Positions 36,856 through 48,067 of a stretch of 64,000 bases of DNA are shown piece by piece; the first letter of the stretch is position 1, and each line of letters begins with the position of its first letter. The notes under the pieces are model-generated. The model was not told the origin of the DNA. It made no database searches and worked only from the letters and a program-made list of their open reading frames with translations. The DNA lies in contig NZ_JAHKPN010000052.1 of NCBI RefSeq assembly GCF_018860545.1, positions 62,001-126,000 of the forward strand. Direction: 5' to 3'. Origin of the DNA: Winogradskyella psychrotolerans. GTDB lineage: Bacteria; Bacteroidota; Bacteroidia; Flavobacteriales; Flavobacteriaceae. A program made the position numbers and the translations under genes.

Positions 36856-38484
36856 ATGGATATCAAATTCAACCAAAACGAAGATTATAATAAACTTCTT
36901 CTTTCTGATCTTAAAAAACGCCTCGTACAAGTCAAATTAGGTGGAGGCCAAAAAAGCATTGATAAACATCATGCCAAAGGCAAAATGACGGCTCGTCAGC
37001 GTGTAAACTATTTATTAGATTCCAAAGCTAAATCAATTGAGATTGGTGCCTTTGCTGGTGACGGCATGTATGAGCAATATGGAGGCTGCCCATCTGGAGG
37101 CGTGATTGTAAAAATGGGTTACATTAAAGGAAAGCAATGTATCGTTGTTGCCAATGATGCTACGGTAAAAGCGGGAGCTTGGTTTCCTATTACAGGCAAA
37201 AAGAATTTGCGTGCTCAAGAAATAGCCATAGAAAATCGTTTACCTATTATATATCTAGTAGACAGTGCTGGTGTTTTTCTGCCCATGCAAGATGAAATCT
37301 TTCCAGACAAAGAACACTTTGGCCGCATTTTTAGAAACAACGCTGTAATGAGTAGCATGGGAATTACCCAAATTGCTGCGGTTATGGGAAGTTGTGTGGC
37401 TGGCGGTGCTTACTTACCAATTATGAGTGATGAAGCCTTAATCGTTGATAAAACAGCGAGTATTTTCTTAGCAGGAAGCTACTTGGTAAAAGCTGCCATA
37501 GGCGAAACCATAGATAATGAAACTCTAGGTGGTGCCACAACACATTGCGAAATTTCTGGAGTTACAGATTATAAAGCAAAAGATGATAAAGACGCTTTAG
37601 ATAAAATTAAAAACATCGTAGATAAAATTGGTGATTTTGACAAAGCTGGCTACAATAGAGCTGAATCTAAAAAACCAAAAGAGAATCCGGATAATATCTA
37701 TGGAATTCTTCCAAAAAGTCGCGCTGATCAATATGATATGAAAGAGATCATAAAGCGTTTAGTTGACGATTCGGAATTTGATGAATATAAAGAAGATTAT
37801 GGCAAAACAATTATAACGGCTTATGCTAGAATTGAAGGTTGGGCTGTTGGCATTGTTGCTAACCAAAGAAAATTAGTAAAAAACGCAAAAGGTGAAATGC
37901 AATTTGGTGGTGTTATTTATAACGACTCAGCTGATAAAGCAACACGTTTTATTGCCAATTGTAATCAGAAGAAAATTCCATTGGTATTTCTTCAAGATGT
38001 CACTGGCTTTATGGTTGGTAGTAAATCGGAACACTCCGGAATCATTAAGGATGGTGCCAAAATGGTAAATGCCGTTAGTAATTCTGTAGTCCCAAAATTC
38101 ACTATAATTTTAGGTAATAGTTATGGAGCAGGAAACTATGCCATGTGTGGAAAAGCGTATGACCCAAGGTTGATTGCAGCTTGGCCAAGTGCTGAATTAG
38201 CTGTGATGAGTGGTAATTCTGCTGCAAAGGTTTTATTACAAATTGAAACGGCTTCACTTAAGAAAAAAGGAGAAAAAATTACAAAGGAAAAAGAAGAGGA
38301 ATTATTTAATAAAATAAAAAACAGATACGACGACCAAGTGTCTCCTTATTATGCTGCTTCTCGCATTTGGACAGATGGAGTTATTGATCCTTTAGATACA
38401 AGAACTTGGATTTCTATGGGAATTGAAGCTGCTAACCACGCTCCTATTGAGAAACCTTTTAATATGGGTGTTTTACAGGTTTAA
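36856..38484 (+). CDS. Acyl-CoA carboxylase, carboxyltransferase (beta) subunit
   Basis: The 542-residue protein is a propionyl/methylcrotonyl-CoA carboxylase-type carboxyltransferase that moves carboxyl from biotin to acyl-CoA. Two crotonase-like halves are seen: GACxxGGAY-type motif GSCVAGGAYLPIMSDEALIV (about 177-196) and GNSYGAGNYAMCGKAYDPR (about 418-436), with AWPSAELAVMSG after it. The N-terminal LGGGQKSIDKHHAKGKMTAR is typical. The exact acyl substrate cannot be told. The biotin-carboxylase partner is not adjacent. Confidence 0.92.
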   Translation: MDIKFNQNEDYNKLLLSDLKKRLVQVKLGGGQKSIDKHHAKGKMTARQRVNYLLDSKAKSIEIGAFAGDGMYEQYGGCPSGGVIVKMGYIKGKQCIVVANDATVKAGAWFPITGKKNLRAQEIAIENRLPIIYLVDSAGVFLPMQDEIFPDKEHFGRIFRNNAVMSSMGITQIAAVMGSCVAGGAYLPIMSDEALIVDKTASIFLAGSYLVKAAIGETIDNETLGGATTHCEISGVTDYKAKDDKDALDKIKNIVDKIGDFDKAGYNRAESKKPKENPDNIYGILPKSRADQYDMKEIIKRLVDDSEFDEYKEDYGKTIITAYARIEGWAVGIVANQRKLVKNAKGEMQFGGVIYNDSADKATRFIANCNQKKIPLVFLQDVTGFMVGSKSEHSGIIKDGAKMVNAVSNSVVPKFTIILGNSYGAGNYAMCGKAYDPRLIAAWPSAELAVMSGNSAAKVLLQIETASLKKKGEKITKEKEEELFNKIKNRYDDQVSPYYAASRIWTDGVIDPLDTRTWISMGIEAANHAPIEKPFNMGVLQV

Positions 38485-38506
38485 TTTATATAAATAATCC
38501 TTGAAC

Positions 38507-38546
38507 AAAAAAAAAGAGCGCAAATTTAATTTGCGCTCTTTTTTGT
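38507..38546. terminator. Bidirectional intrinsic terminator
   Basis: AAAAAGAGCGCAAATT pairs with AATTTGCGCTCTTTTTT in a perfect stem flanked by A and T runs. It lies between the converging carboxylase and the 61-residue membrane gene. Confidence 0.88.
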
Positions 38547-38563
38547 TTATATATTAAAGAATA

Positions 38564-38749
38564 CTAATCTAGCGTTAAGCCTTCACGCTTTGCTTTCTTT
38601 TCTTCTCTTTTTTCTTTAAAATGTTCCAATGAAGCCCCAAAAATCCAATACGGCACTACAAATGTTAAAAGGAAAATCATTAACCAAAATCCAATAGTTA
38701 ATATGGTTAAAAATGCTAAAAATCCTAAATATTGATCAAAGTCGAACAT
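38564..38749 (-). CDS. Small membrane protein, unknown
   Basis: The 61-residue protein has two hydrophobic stretches (about residues 9-30 and 28-42, possibly one long or two short segments) and a basic tail (HFKEKREEKKAKREGLTLD). A strong consensus promoter lies just upstream and a terminator just downstream, so a monocistronic gene is likely real. No family recognised. Confidence 0.72.
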   Translation of the reverse strand: MFDFDQYLGFLAFLTILTIGFWLMIFLLTFVVPYWIFGASLEHFKEKREEKKAKREGLTLD

Positions 38750-38779
38750 AAGTATTGTTTCGTTTACGTTTTATTAGTA

Positions 38780-38810
38780 CAAAGATATAACCAAAATATA
38801 AGTTTTACAA
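38780..38810 (-). promoter_or_regulatory. Promoter of the 61-residue membrane-protein gene
   Basis: On the minus strand TTG (38810-38808) and TATCTTTG (38787-38780) are separated by exactly 20 nt, matching the Bacteroidota primary-sigma consensus. The leader to the ATG is about 24 nt. Confidence 0.78.
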
Positions 38811-38847
38811 CAGGCTTGCCTAGTTTTATCAACAGGTTATTAAAAAA

Positions 38848-39210
38848 TTAAATAGATGTCATTAATAAATTGGCTGTTGCTGGATTGGTAGCTAAGGGTA
38901 CATCGTGTACATCACACAGTCTCATTAACATCAAAATATCAGGCTCATGTGGATGACGATCTAATGGATCTCTAAAAAACAACACCATATCACACTGACC
39001 CTCAGCAACTCTAGCTGCAATTTGAGCATCTCCACCTAAGGGACCAGAAAGTAAAGCGTTAACTTCAAAACCTGCTTTACTTACCTTTTCACCAGTTGTT
39101 CCTGTAGAAATTAATACAATTTTCTTTTGAAGCAAAATATCTCTGTGTTCATTTAAAAATTGTACCATTTCGGCTTTCTTTCCGTCATGAGCAATAATAG
39201 CAATTACCAT
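38848..39210 (-). CDS. mgsA: Methylglyoxal synthase
   Basis: MgsA converts dihydroxyacetone phosphate to methylglyoxal, relieving sugar-phosphate stress. The 120-residue protein has the family motifs IAHDGKKAEMV, STGTTG, SGPLGGDAQIAARVAEG (with the catalytic Asp) and FFRDPLDRHPHEPDI. Length is normal (family about 120-150). It starts one base after the stop of the sugar-kinase gene and so is co-expressed with it. Confidence 0.96.
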   Translation of the reverse strand: MVIAIIAHDGKKAEMVQFLNEHRDILLQKKIVLISTGTTGEKVSKAGFEVNALLSGPLGGDAQIAARVAEGQCDMVLFFRDPLDRHPHEPDILMLMRLCDVHDVPLATNPATANLLMTSI

Positions 39211-39211
39211 A

Positions 39212-40075
39212 TTAAAGATTTTTTACGTGATAATTAACTAAACCTTCAATTGGTCGTCTTACAAAGTTACCAACTTTAAATCCGTATTCTTTGGCAACTT
39301 GCTTGATTTCATCTTGACCAAAATACGCTATAGAACCTGCAAAATGAACTGGAATACCATTTTCTAGCTCCTCTTTATACTGAAGAATCATATTCTCGGT
39401 AAATAAACGGATACCTTTTGTAATGATATTACTAATATATTCTGAATCTTTATTAATAAACATAAATTCCGCATGATCTGCTAAATAGGCACTTGGATTG
39501 GTTTGTTTATAAAGGTTATACTTAATAAAATCGGAATCTAAATTATGCTTATGAGCAAATGCCACACTAATCGTGTCTGGCATTTTATTAAAGTAATAAT
39601 CTCTAATTAATTGTTTACCAAAATAATTCCCACTGGCATCGTCCATTAATATAAACCCAAGACTATCAACACGTTGATGCAAGTCTTTACCGTCATAATA
39701 ACTACAATTAGAACCCGTTCCTAAAATACAAACTACGGCAGCTTCATCATTAGTATTAATACATGCTCTAACTGCTGCATATGTATCCTCTCTAACTTCT
39801 ACTGTGGCATTAACGAAATAAGATTCCAAAATTGTTTTTAATAACAACGTTGGTTTCTCTGTTCCACAACCTGCACCATAAAAATAGATATGGGTAACCT
39901 CACTGGCGATTGCCATTAATTCTTTACTCTTTCGAATTGTTTTATTCAGTTTTTTCTCTGCCACAATTGCAGGGTTTAAACCTTTGGTTCTAATTTTATC
40001 AACGGCTTGTTTACCATCAGAGTTAATTGCAATCCAATCGCATTTTGTAGAACCTCCATCTGTTATTAAAATCAT
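39212..40075 (-). CDS. BadF/BadG-type ATPase, N-acetylglucosamine kinase-like
   Basis: The 287-residue protein has the ASKHA-fold motifs DGGSTKCDWIAI (about residues 6-17), ILGTGSNCSYYDG (about 112) and SLGFILMDDASGNYFGK (about 130). This branch includes the N-acetylglucosamine kinases, which phosphorylate GlcNAc, but other amino sugars are possible. It lies between gapA and mgsA on the same strand. Confidence 0.87.
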   Translation of the reverse strand: MILITDGGSTKCDWIAINSDGKQAVDKIRTKGLNPAIVAEKKLNKTIRKSKELMAIASEVTHIYFYGAGCGTEKPTLLLKTILESYFVNATVEVREDTYAAVRACINTNDEAAVVCILGTGSNCSYYDGKDLHQRVDSLGFILMDDASGNYFGKQLIRDYYFNKMPDTISVAFAHKHNLDSDFIKYNLYKQTNPSAYLADHAEFMFINKDSEYISNIITKGIRLFTENMILQYKEELENGIPVHFAGSIAYFGQDEIKQVAKEYGFKVGNFVRRPIEGLVNYHVKNL

Positions 40076-40093
40076 GATAATGAGTTTATATAA

Positions 40094-40135
40094 AAATTCC
40101 GTAGTCTATGACAAAACATAATCCTACGGAATTTT
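40094..40135 (-). terminator. Hairpin terminator after gapA
   Basis: AAAATTCCGTAG and CTACGGAATTTT are perfect arms around an 18-base loop, with a U-rich tail on the minus strand. It sits between gapA and the kinase gene, so it may separate or weaken read-through between them. Confidence 0.7.
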
Positions 40136-40153
40136 CAGAATTAATACTATGTC

Positions 40154-41170
<1,017 letters not shown>

Positions 41171-41187
41171 TTAATTTTTATTAGTGT

Positions 41188-42180
41188 TTAAATTGACATT
41201 ATATCTGAAACTCTTAAAAGTTCCTTGTTTATTTTAGATTTTCCTTTTACGGCTTGGTCAAATGGTGTTAATTCTATAACATCGTTTTTCATACCAACCA
41301 TATAATTACTTTTACCTGTAATTAAACTTTCTACAGCTTTCACTCCCATTCTACTCGCAAAAACCCTATCGAAACATGAAGGTGGTCCTCCACGTTGCAT
41401 ATGTCCAAGTACGGATACTCGCACATCGTAATCTTCCATGTTTTGATCAACATAATCCTTGAGTTCAAAAACGCTTTTACCTATTTTATCACCTTCAGCT
41501 ACGACTACGATACTCGATGTTTTACCAGATTTTTTACTTCGTTTTAAAGATTCCACCAATCTATCTAATCCTAAATCTTCCTCAGGTATTAAAATTTCTT
41601 CAGCACCACCAGCAATTCCAACATTCAATGCAATGTGTCCCACATCTCTTCCCATAACTTCAATAAAAAACAATCTGTTATGTGAACTGGCTGTATCTCT
41701 AATTTTATCTATAACTTCTACAACTGTATTTAAAGCCGTATCGTAACCTAATGTATGTGTTGTACCAAAAATATCATTATCTATAGTACCAGGGATTCCC
41801 ATAACTGGAAAATTGAATTCTTTATTAAAAATCATAGCTCCAGTAAAACTACCATCACCACCAATTACAACAAAAGCATCAATACCAGCTTTTTTTAATT
41901 GCTCGTAGGCCATTTGCCTACCTTCTTTAGTTCTGAATCCTTTAGAACGTGCAGATTTTAAAATTGTACCTCCTTTATTAATGATACCTCTTACACTACG
42001 AGCATCCATTTCTTCGAAGTCTCCATCAATCATTCCTTCATAACCTCTGTAAATACCGTAGCATTTGATATCATGAAAAGCACAAGTTCTTACTACAGAT
42101 CTAATTGCAGCATTCATTCCTGGTGCATCTCCTCCAGATGTTAAAACACCTATTTTTTTTATTGTTTGTAGCATTTCCAT
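41188..42180 (-). CDS. pfkA: ATP-dependent 6-phosphofructokinase
   Basis: PfkA phosphorylates fructose-6-phosphate to the 1,6-bisphosphate. Motifs: LTSGGDAPGMNAAIRS (about residues 12-27), GGDGSFTGA (about 105), GTIDNDI with the catalytic Asp (about 130), and LGHMQRGGPPSCFDR (about 255). The usual bacterial length (330) suits. It is the first gene of the pfkA-gapA-kinase-mgsA group; ATG 42180 is followed two codons later by a second ATG. Confidence 0.97.
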   Translation of the reverse strand: MEMLQTIKKIGVLTSGGDAPGMNAAIRSVVRTCAFHDIKCYGIYRGYEGMIDGDFEEMDARSVRGIINKGGTILKSARSKGFRTKEGRQMAYEQLKKAGIDAFVVIGGDGSFTGAMIFNKEFNFPVMGIPGTIDNDIFGTTHTLGYDTALNTVVEVIDKIRDTASSHNRLFFIEVMGRDVGHIALNVGIAGGAEEILIPEEDLGLDRLVESLKRSKKSGKTSSIVVVAEGDKIGKSVFELKDYVDQNMEDYDVRVSVLGHMQRGGPPSCFDRVFASRMGVKAVESLITGKSNYMVGMKNDVIELTPFDQAVKGKSKINKELLRVSDIMSI

Positions 42181-42310
42181 AATTTATTTACAGTAAAATT
42201 AAGAAACAATATATAGATAAATGTGACTATTATCATAAAAATAATAGTGATAAATCAATTCAATCGTTTTCGTTAATAAGTATTTAATAAATATGAATAT
42301 TTTAAAGGAC

Positions 42311-45300
42311 TTAAGACTTTGATTTCGACTTTTTATCTTTCATCGTCATGTAATCTGGCATTAAATCATCTTCATTTTCCTCCGACTTACTTTCTTTCTT
42401 TTCAATTTTATCTTTTCTATTTTTACCTGAAAAGATAATTTGAAGAAATTCCTTAAACGAATCAAATTCAACATTGTAAGATATACCGACACCTTGAGTA
42501 TACCCAATTTCTTCACCAAAGTTTCTAATGCTATTCTCTCTATTAAACACTTTAGCTCTAAGGGTTCCGTCTTCATTTAGCAACAAATCTATTTGTACAT
42601 CTCCACTAATAACGGTCTGACTAGCACTTCCGAATGGTACACCAACTTTACCATTAACTAAAATTTTATCACTTATTTTAGTCTGAAGCGTTAAACCAAA
42701 TTTATTATCGGTTTGTAATTCTGGTGTGTCTTGTGCTAATTCTAAATCTATACCTATATCTAAATTTCCATTACTTGTACCAAAAAGATTGTTTACAATA
42801 CCTGTTAAACGTTCTGAAATAGTCCCGGTAAAATTTGCCCCTCCTAAACTACTAGAAAAGCCTCCTGTAGCTAAAAATATCAATGCTTGGTTATCGCGTT
42901 CATCTTTTGAGGACAACCTATATTCTAACTCAGATTTTACAGTAGAACTGACGTTAGGGAAATTAAAATCGAATTGTGGGTCTGGTTGTTCTAATTGCCC
43001 TGTTAAATGAATTTCGACTTCAACATCAATACTTTGATTTATGGGATTATCTAATAGTACTGATGGGTTTGCGCTTCCGGCATATAACGCTTTTAGGTTT
43101 ATTTCTGCTCCCATCGGATCCCCTTCCCAAACAATACTCCCCCCTTGTTCTACCTTAAATTTCTTCTCAACAAAGCCTCCATATTTAAAGTTATATGTGC
43201 CATCATACACTACAAAATCTCCCCACATATTAAACGTTCCGTTAGTATTGATTAAGAAGTTTAAACCACCGACTCCCCTTCCTTTAATGGTGCTTCCTGC
43301 TTCTTTATCGATCACTATTTCTATGGTAGCGTTTTCGTTTACGTTTAAATCAAAGTCTAACACTAAACCTTTTACTTCAATAACGTCTGATATTTCACCT
43401 TTTAGTCGTGCTGCCTTTTCATCAGGGCTTAGGAAGTGAATAAAGGTATTATCTCCAAAACTTTCCGAATCATTTAAAGGAATAAAGAACTCGGTTCCGG
43501 CTTCCGTTCTTCCATCTATTACTTTAATTGTAAGCTGATCTGTTGGCCCTTTAATTTCTGCTTTTCCTGAAATAAACCCTGTGCCATAATATAGTTCATC
43601 TTCAGATTCTTCGGTATTTAAAACTAAAAGTCGATCGGTCGTTAATTCCAATCCGAGTTTCCAATCTGAAAAATTATTATGCGCTATAAAACCATTGAGA
43701 CTACCTTTAGAAAAATATTTTGAATCCGTCATGGCCACATCATTAAAAATGAATTGCTGGCCTCTAAGCGAGACTTTAGAATCGAAATCAAAACCATAAT
43801 CTACGTTGAGATATGGAATAGATAACCCGGCCCTATCTAATAACAATTCACCATAAATAGCCGGTTTATTTAAGCTTCCTGTAACATTGGCATAGCCAGA
43901 TACCAATCCTCTAATATTATTAATAACTCCTTCACCCAATGGGTTTAATGGATCTAATAAAAATTCTTCAAAATTCACATTTAAGTCAATTTCGGGGTTG
44001 CTCTCAGCCACATCTATGGTTCCTTTGGCATCCAATGATTTTAAATTATCATTAACCAATGTGACATCAACATTGTAATTAGTTATAGAATTATTACCCT
44101 CAATATTTGCTTTAAGGTTTCCTAAATCATAATCATTTACAAAAAAGCCACTTATCTCTACATTTGATTTTGGTAAATAAACTCCACTATTTTGAACCAC
44201 GTCTAACTTACCATTAACAATACCTTTTAATGCTAAACTATCAATACGCGGAGTGATTTTTACTAATTCAACATCTTTAAAATCGACATTAAAACTTTTA
44301 TTGGTGGAGTCTATAACTTTTCCTGATAACAAAATTTCTTCATCATCGTGCGAAATTTTAATTGGAAAGATATCGAATGTTTCCAAATTTCTATCAAACG
44401 TAATCTTATTTAAAGTGTCCTTTTCTCTATTTAGCAACCAATTATACCCTTTAAATTTTACATCAGACTTTCTTAAACCTATAACTGATTTATTAGATTT
44501 ATCAATGGTATAAAACATATTTAAGTTAAAGTCATCAGCATTATTAGTGCCTCCTTTAAATTCAGATTTTATTAATAAGGTATCACGTTTGGTTACATTA
44601 ATTAAACTAAACTGAGATGCATTATACACTCCTGCACTAAGACTATCAATTTCAACATAGGTATTAAATAGTGGATTACTATTATCAATATTAACGTTAA
44701 TATTATTAGCGAAGTAATCCTTAAACCTAATCTCTGGAGAATTAAATGAAAGTTCAAAACCTTTTTCATCCGTTTCTATTCTACCTTCTATAAACGTGTT
44801 TTTACCTAAGATTAAATCCTTAAAAAACACCGTAGCAATTTTAGAATAAATATTGAATCTAAAATCTATATATTGATTTTTATCGACCACATTAGGAACA
44901 TAATTGGTATAAATACTCCCAACAGAATTCTCTACCAAACCTAATATGTCTTTCGTTTTAAATTGTCCGGTAATTTTACCATCTATAATATCTGGCGAGT
45001 TTATAGCTAACGTACGTTCATTATCATGAAAAGAAGATACAATATCAAAATCTTGAAAACTGTATTCACTATCTTGATTTTTATAAGTCGTATTCTTAAT
45101 ATTAATGGCTCCAACAGCATTATCTAAGGTTGTACCTGTGGCAGACATGGTTACTAAACCTCTAAATTCTGAAACACTATCACGTTTTACAAAATTTAAA
45201 TTGCTAAGATTAGCATAACCAACATTGGCCTTAAAATCGAATTTTTTAAGGTCTTCAGAAAAATCTGCTAACCCGTTAAAATCCAGTTGTAAATTAAGAT

Positions 45301-46720
45301 CTTCAACTTTTACGATACCGTTAAAAATACTATTCCCAAGATCGCCCGAAAGTGCAATATCTCGATACGTATAATCATTATAGTTTAATACAAAAACATC
45401 ACCCTTTACTTCTGTTTTTAAATTTTTAATAGTAAAACCTTTTCCATCAACATCAAGATTTAAAGACGCGTTTTTTACTAAGGGATCATTGATGAGCTCA
45501 CCAATATTAAATTCATCTAAAACAATATTTCCGATGTAACTAGCATCATCAATATTATTAATATTTGTCAATTGCAGATTCGACTTTATAAAACCTAAAT
45601 CTGTATCGATGTCTAAATCAGCTTCAACACGTTTAGCCGTAACGAATGATGTTCCTTTAATTTTAAAATTCCCAACCTTAGAAATCACACTTGGGATAGA
45701 ATTTCCTAAAAGCCTCGGTAACAATGCTGTTAAATCTCTATAATTTGAAGCTAAATTTTGAAAATCCCCTTGTAAAGCAAAACTATCTTCCGCTTTACTA
45801 AATAAATTTTTAAACGTAATATCTCCAATTATTCTCGTATTTGAAGTGGTACTTATATTAAGGTTTTTAGCTTCTAGGTTATTTAACGTTCCTGATAAGT
45901 CTGCATTAAAATTAGCATGCTGATTGGTTCCAAATTCATCGAAAAACACGTTTAGTTCTGTCAGTGAAATATCAGACTCTCTAAAGCTTGCAATAACATC
46001 TACTTTGTCTGTAAAATATTTTAAATCTTCGCGCTTATAATTAAATCTTAAATCACCTTTTAACTCTGATAATTCCGTTTTAATATTAAGATCACCAAAC
46101 GTCATGTGATCTAAAGTGTATTCAAAATTTGCCATTAGATTTCTCACGGCAATTCCTCTACTATCTACAAAGCTAAATTTATTAATACGAGAACTGACCT
46201 CTGGCCCATTAATTAAAAAGTTTGTGGTATTAGCATTTAATTCTGTAAACTCAAAGATTTTTGGAGTGTCTAGATTTTCGTCTGTTAATCTAAAAATTCC
46301 ACCTTCAATAGAAACATCACTCGATGAAAATAGAAATTCACTCGGACCAACTCTAGGGTTATCATTATCAAATTTAGCGACGAACACATCTAAATTAGTA
46401 TCAATATCACCTTTGTAAGTTTTTAAATTGAAAATAACATCTTGAAGATCGATATCCCCAAAATTAAGCTTACTATTCATTAAATTCTGAAAGCTGATAA
46501 TTGAACTATTTAATTCACCAACACTAATAAGCGTGTCTTTTTTATAATCTCTAATCAGTATTTCTTTCAGTTCAATATCACCATTGAGTTGAAGTCCAAC
46601 ACGACCAATATTAATATTAGTTTTAAAGTCGTTATTAATCCTATCTGTGGCATATCTTCCCAACCTTGTTTGCACCGTTGGAATCGATAGTACCAAAAAC
46701 AAAATGAAAAACAGGAGCAA
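42311..46720 (-). CDS. tamB: TamB-like translocation/assembly module protein (AsmA/DUF490)
   Basis: This 1469-residue protein begins with a membrane anchor (FFILFLVLSIPTVQTRLG) and consists of long beta-repeat AsmA-like stretches ending in the DUF490/TamB C-terminal domain (about residues 1080-1440; e.g. LDLNVNENATIEIVIDKEAG, GTYNFKYGGFVEKKF and RLSSKDERDNQALIFLATGG). TamB bridges inner and outer membranes in lipid transport and outer-membrane assembly. No ATG lies in frame between the upstream stop and the anchor; I use the TTG at 46720, although the natural basic N-terminus (SIKRILKIIGK) lies further upstream, so the true start may be a non-standard codon. It is divergent from tsaD, an arrangement common in Bacteroidota. 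Confidence 0.88.
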   Translation of the reverse strand: MLLFFILFLVLSIPTVQTRLGRYATDRINNDFKTNINIGRVGLQLNGDIELKEILIRDYKKDTLISVGELNSSIISFQNLMNSKLNFGDIDLQDVIFNLKTYKGDIDTNLDVFVAKFDNDNPRVGPSEFLFSSSDVSIEGGIFRLTDENLDTPKIFEFTELNANTTNFLINGPEVSSRINKFSFVDSRGIAVRNLMANFEYTLDHMTFGDLNIKTELSELKGDLRFNYKREDLKYFTDKVDVIASFRESDISLTELNVFFDEFGTNQHANFNADLSGTLNNLEAKNLNISTTSNTRIIGDITFKNLFSKAEDSFALQGDFQNLASNYRDLTALLPRLLGNSIPSVISKVGNFKIKGTSFVTAKRVEADLDIDTDLGFIKSNLQLTNINNIDDASYIGNIVLDEFNIGELINDPLVKNASLNLDVDGKGFTIKNLKTEVKGDVFVLNYNDYTYRDIALSGDLGNSIFNGIVKVEDLNLQLDFNGLADFSEDLKKFDFKANVGYANLSNLNFVKRDSVSEFRGLVTMSATGTTLDNAVGAINIKNTTYKNQDSEYSFQDFDIVSSFHDNERTLAINSPDIIDGKITGQFKTKDILGLVENSVGSIYTNYVPNVVDKNQYIDFRFNIYSKIATVFFKDLILGKNTFIEGRIETDEKGFELSFNSPEIRFKDYFANNINVNIDNSNPLFNTYVEIDSLSAGVYNASQFSLINVTKRDTLLIKSEFKGGTNNADDFNLNMFYTIDKSNKSVIGLRKSDVKFKGYNWLLNREKDTLNKITFDRNLETFDIFPIKISHDDEEILLSGKVIDSTNKSFNVDFKDVELVKITPRIDSLALKGIVNGKLDVVQNSGVYLPKSNVEISGFFVNDYDLGNLKANIEGNNSITNYNVDVTLVNDNLKSLDAKGTIDVAESNPEIDLNVNFEEFLLDPLNPLGEGVINNIRGLVSGYANVTGSLNKPAIYGELLLDRAGLSIPYLNVDYGFDFDSKVSLRGQQFIFNDVAMTDSKYFSKGSLNGFIAHNNFSDWKLGLELTTDRLLVLNTEESEDELYYGTGFISGKAEIKGPTDQLTIKVIDGRTEAGTEFFIPLNDSESFGDNTFIHFLSPDEKAARLKGEISDVIEVKGLVLDFDLNVNENATIEIVIDKEAGSTIKGRGVGGLNFLINTNGTFNMWGDFVVYDGTYNFKYGGFVEKKFKVEQGGSIVWEGDPMGAEINLKALYAGSANPSVLLDNPINQSIDVEVEIHLTGQLEQPDPQFDFNFPNVSSTVKSELEYRLSSKDERDNQALIFLATGGFSSSLGGANFTGTISERLTGIVNNLFGTSNGNLDIGIDLELAQDTPELQTDNKFGLTLQTKISDKILVNGKVGVPFGSASQTVISGDVQIDLLLNEDGTLRAKVFNRENSIRNFGEEIGYTQGVGISYNVEFDSFKEFLQIIFSGKNRKDKIEKKESKSEENEDDLMPDYMTMKDKKSKSKS

Positions 46721-47044
46721 TATAATTCCTATTATTTTTCCTATTATTTTGAGTATCCGTTTGATAGAATTTATGAGATTTACTTTTTACACCAATTACA
46801 CTTCAAAAGAATCGATTAAATTAGTTTCTTTTTCCTTTTGATTTCATTTAAAAATAGAACCGTAGCTATCGCTATGCTAAGATTTTTTATATCCTAAAAA
46901 GAAAAAATAATTCCAATTTATTATCGACCATTTTAAAATTAATTTGGTCTTATTTCTTATTACCTTTGTCCTTACAATACGTTGTTTAATGTGGTAATGG
47001 ACTTTAACTGGTAAAATTAACAATTATTGTGCCTAATATCGACT
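46721..47044. promoter_or_regulatory. Divergent region between tamB and tsaD
   Basis: This 324-bp region contains both 5' ends. The plus side has TACCTTTG (46961-46968), a good -7 box for tsaD, with a TTG only 14 nt upstream (46944-46946), shorter than usual. The minus side may hold the missing tamB start. No operator-like palindrome or open frame was found. Confidence 0.5.
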
Positions 47045-48067
47045 ATGAAAAAAGAAAATATTTATATCCTTGGAATTGAGTCGTCTTGCGATGACACAAG
47101 TGCTGCAGTACTATGTAACGATCAGATACTGAGCAACGTTGTCGCTGACCAAAAAATACATGCTGAGTATGGTGGTGTTGTACCAGAACTAGCGTCGCGA
47201 GCACACCAACAAAATATTGTACCTGTGGTACACCAAGCTCTAGAAAAAGCTGGCATTAAAAAAGAACAATTAAGTGCTGTCGCATTTACCAGAGGTCCTG
47301 GATTGATGGGATCTTTATTAGTGGGGACGTCGTTTGCTAAATCCTTAGCTTACGGATTAGATATTCCGTTAATTGACGTCAACCATATGCAAGCGCATAT
47401 TTTAGCACACTTTATTGATGAAGACCACCACAACAAACCACCATTTCCTTTTTTAGCCATGACGATTTCTGGTGGACACACACAGATTGTGAAGGTGAGT
47501 CGTTATTTTGAAATGGAAGTTTTAGGAGAAACGATTGATGATGCTGTTGGGGAAGCTTACGATAAAAGTGGTAAGGTTTTAGGTTTAGGTTATCCTGCGG
47601 GACCAGAAATTGACAGACGTGCACAACTTGGTAATCCAAAGGCCTATCAATTTACAAAACCAAAAGTTGATGGCTTGAATTTTAGCTTTTCAGGATTAAA
47701 AACTAACATTCTCTATTTTGTGCAACGCGAAGTAAAAGCAAATCCGAACTTCATTGAAGAGAACCTTAATGACATTTGTGCGTCTATTCAATATACAATC
47801 ATCGGTATATTAATGGCGAAGTTAAAACTAGCAGTTAAAGAAACTGGCATCAATCATATTGCGATTGGCGGAGGAGTTTCTGCGAATTCGGGCATTAGAA
47901 AAGCACTTAAAGATGCTGAACAAAAATCTGGCTGGACAAGCTATATTCCGAAATTTGAATACACTACAGATAATGCAGCAATGATAGCTATTGTTGGGTA
48001 TTTGAAGTATTTAGAAAAGGATTTTTCAGATTTTGATGTGATGGCTACGGCACGATTGAAGATATAA
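47045..48067 (+). CDS. tsaD: tRNA N6-adenosine threonylcarbamoyltransferase TsaD
   Basis: TsaD transfers the threonylcarbamoyl group to A37 of ANN-decoding tRNAs. Motifs: GIESSCDDTSAAV (about residues 9-21), the metal-binding VNHMQAHILAHF (about 108-119), MTISGGHTQIV, GEAYDKSGKVLGLGYPAGPE and GGGVSANSG. I chose the ATG at 47045 rather than a TTG six codons earlier. The 340-residue length is normal. Its stop overlaps the next gene's ATG. Confidence 0.97.
   Translation: MKKENIYILGIESSCDDTSAAVLCNDQILSNVVADQKIHAEYGGVVPELASRAHQQNIVPVVHQALEKAGIKKEQLSAVAFTRGPGLMGSLLVGTSFAKSLAYGLDIPLIDVNHMQAHILAHFIDEDHHNKPPFPFLAMTISGGHTQIVKVSRYFEMEVLGETIDDAVGEAYDKSGKVLGLGYPAGPEIDRRAQLGNPKAYQFTKPKVDGLNFSFSGLKTNILYFVQREVKANPNFIEENLNDICASIQYTIIGILMAKLKLAVKETGINHIAIGGGVSANSGIRKALKDAEQKSGWTSYIPKFEYTTDNAAMIAIVGYLKYLEKDFSDFDVMATARLKI

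Noticed and set aside
42976-43439. Plus-strand frames of up to 132 residues
   Set aside because: They are antisense to the conserved C-terminal domain of tamB.
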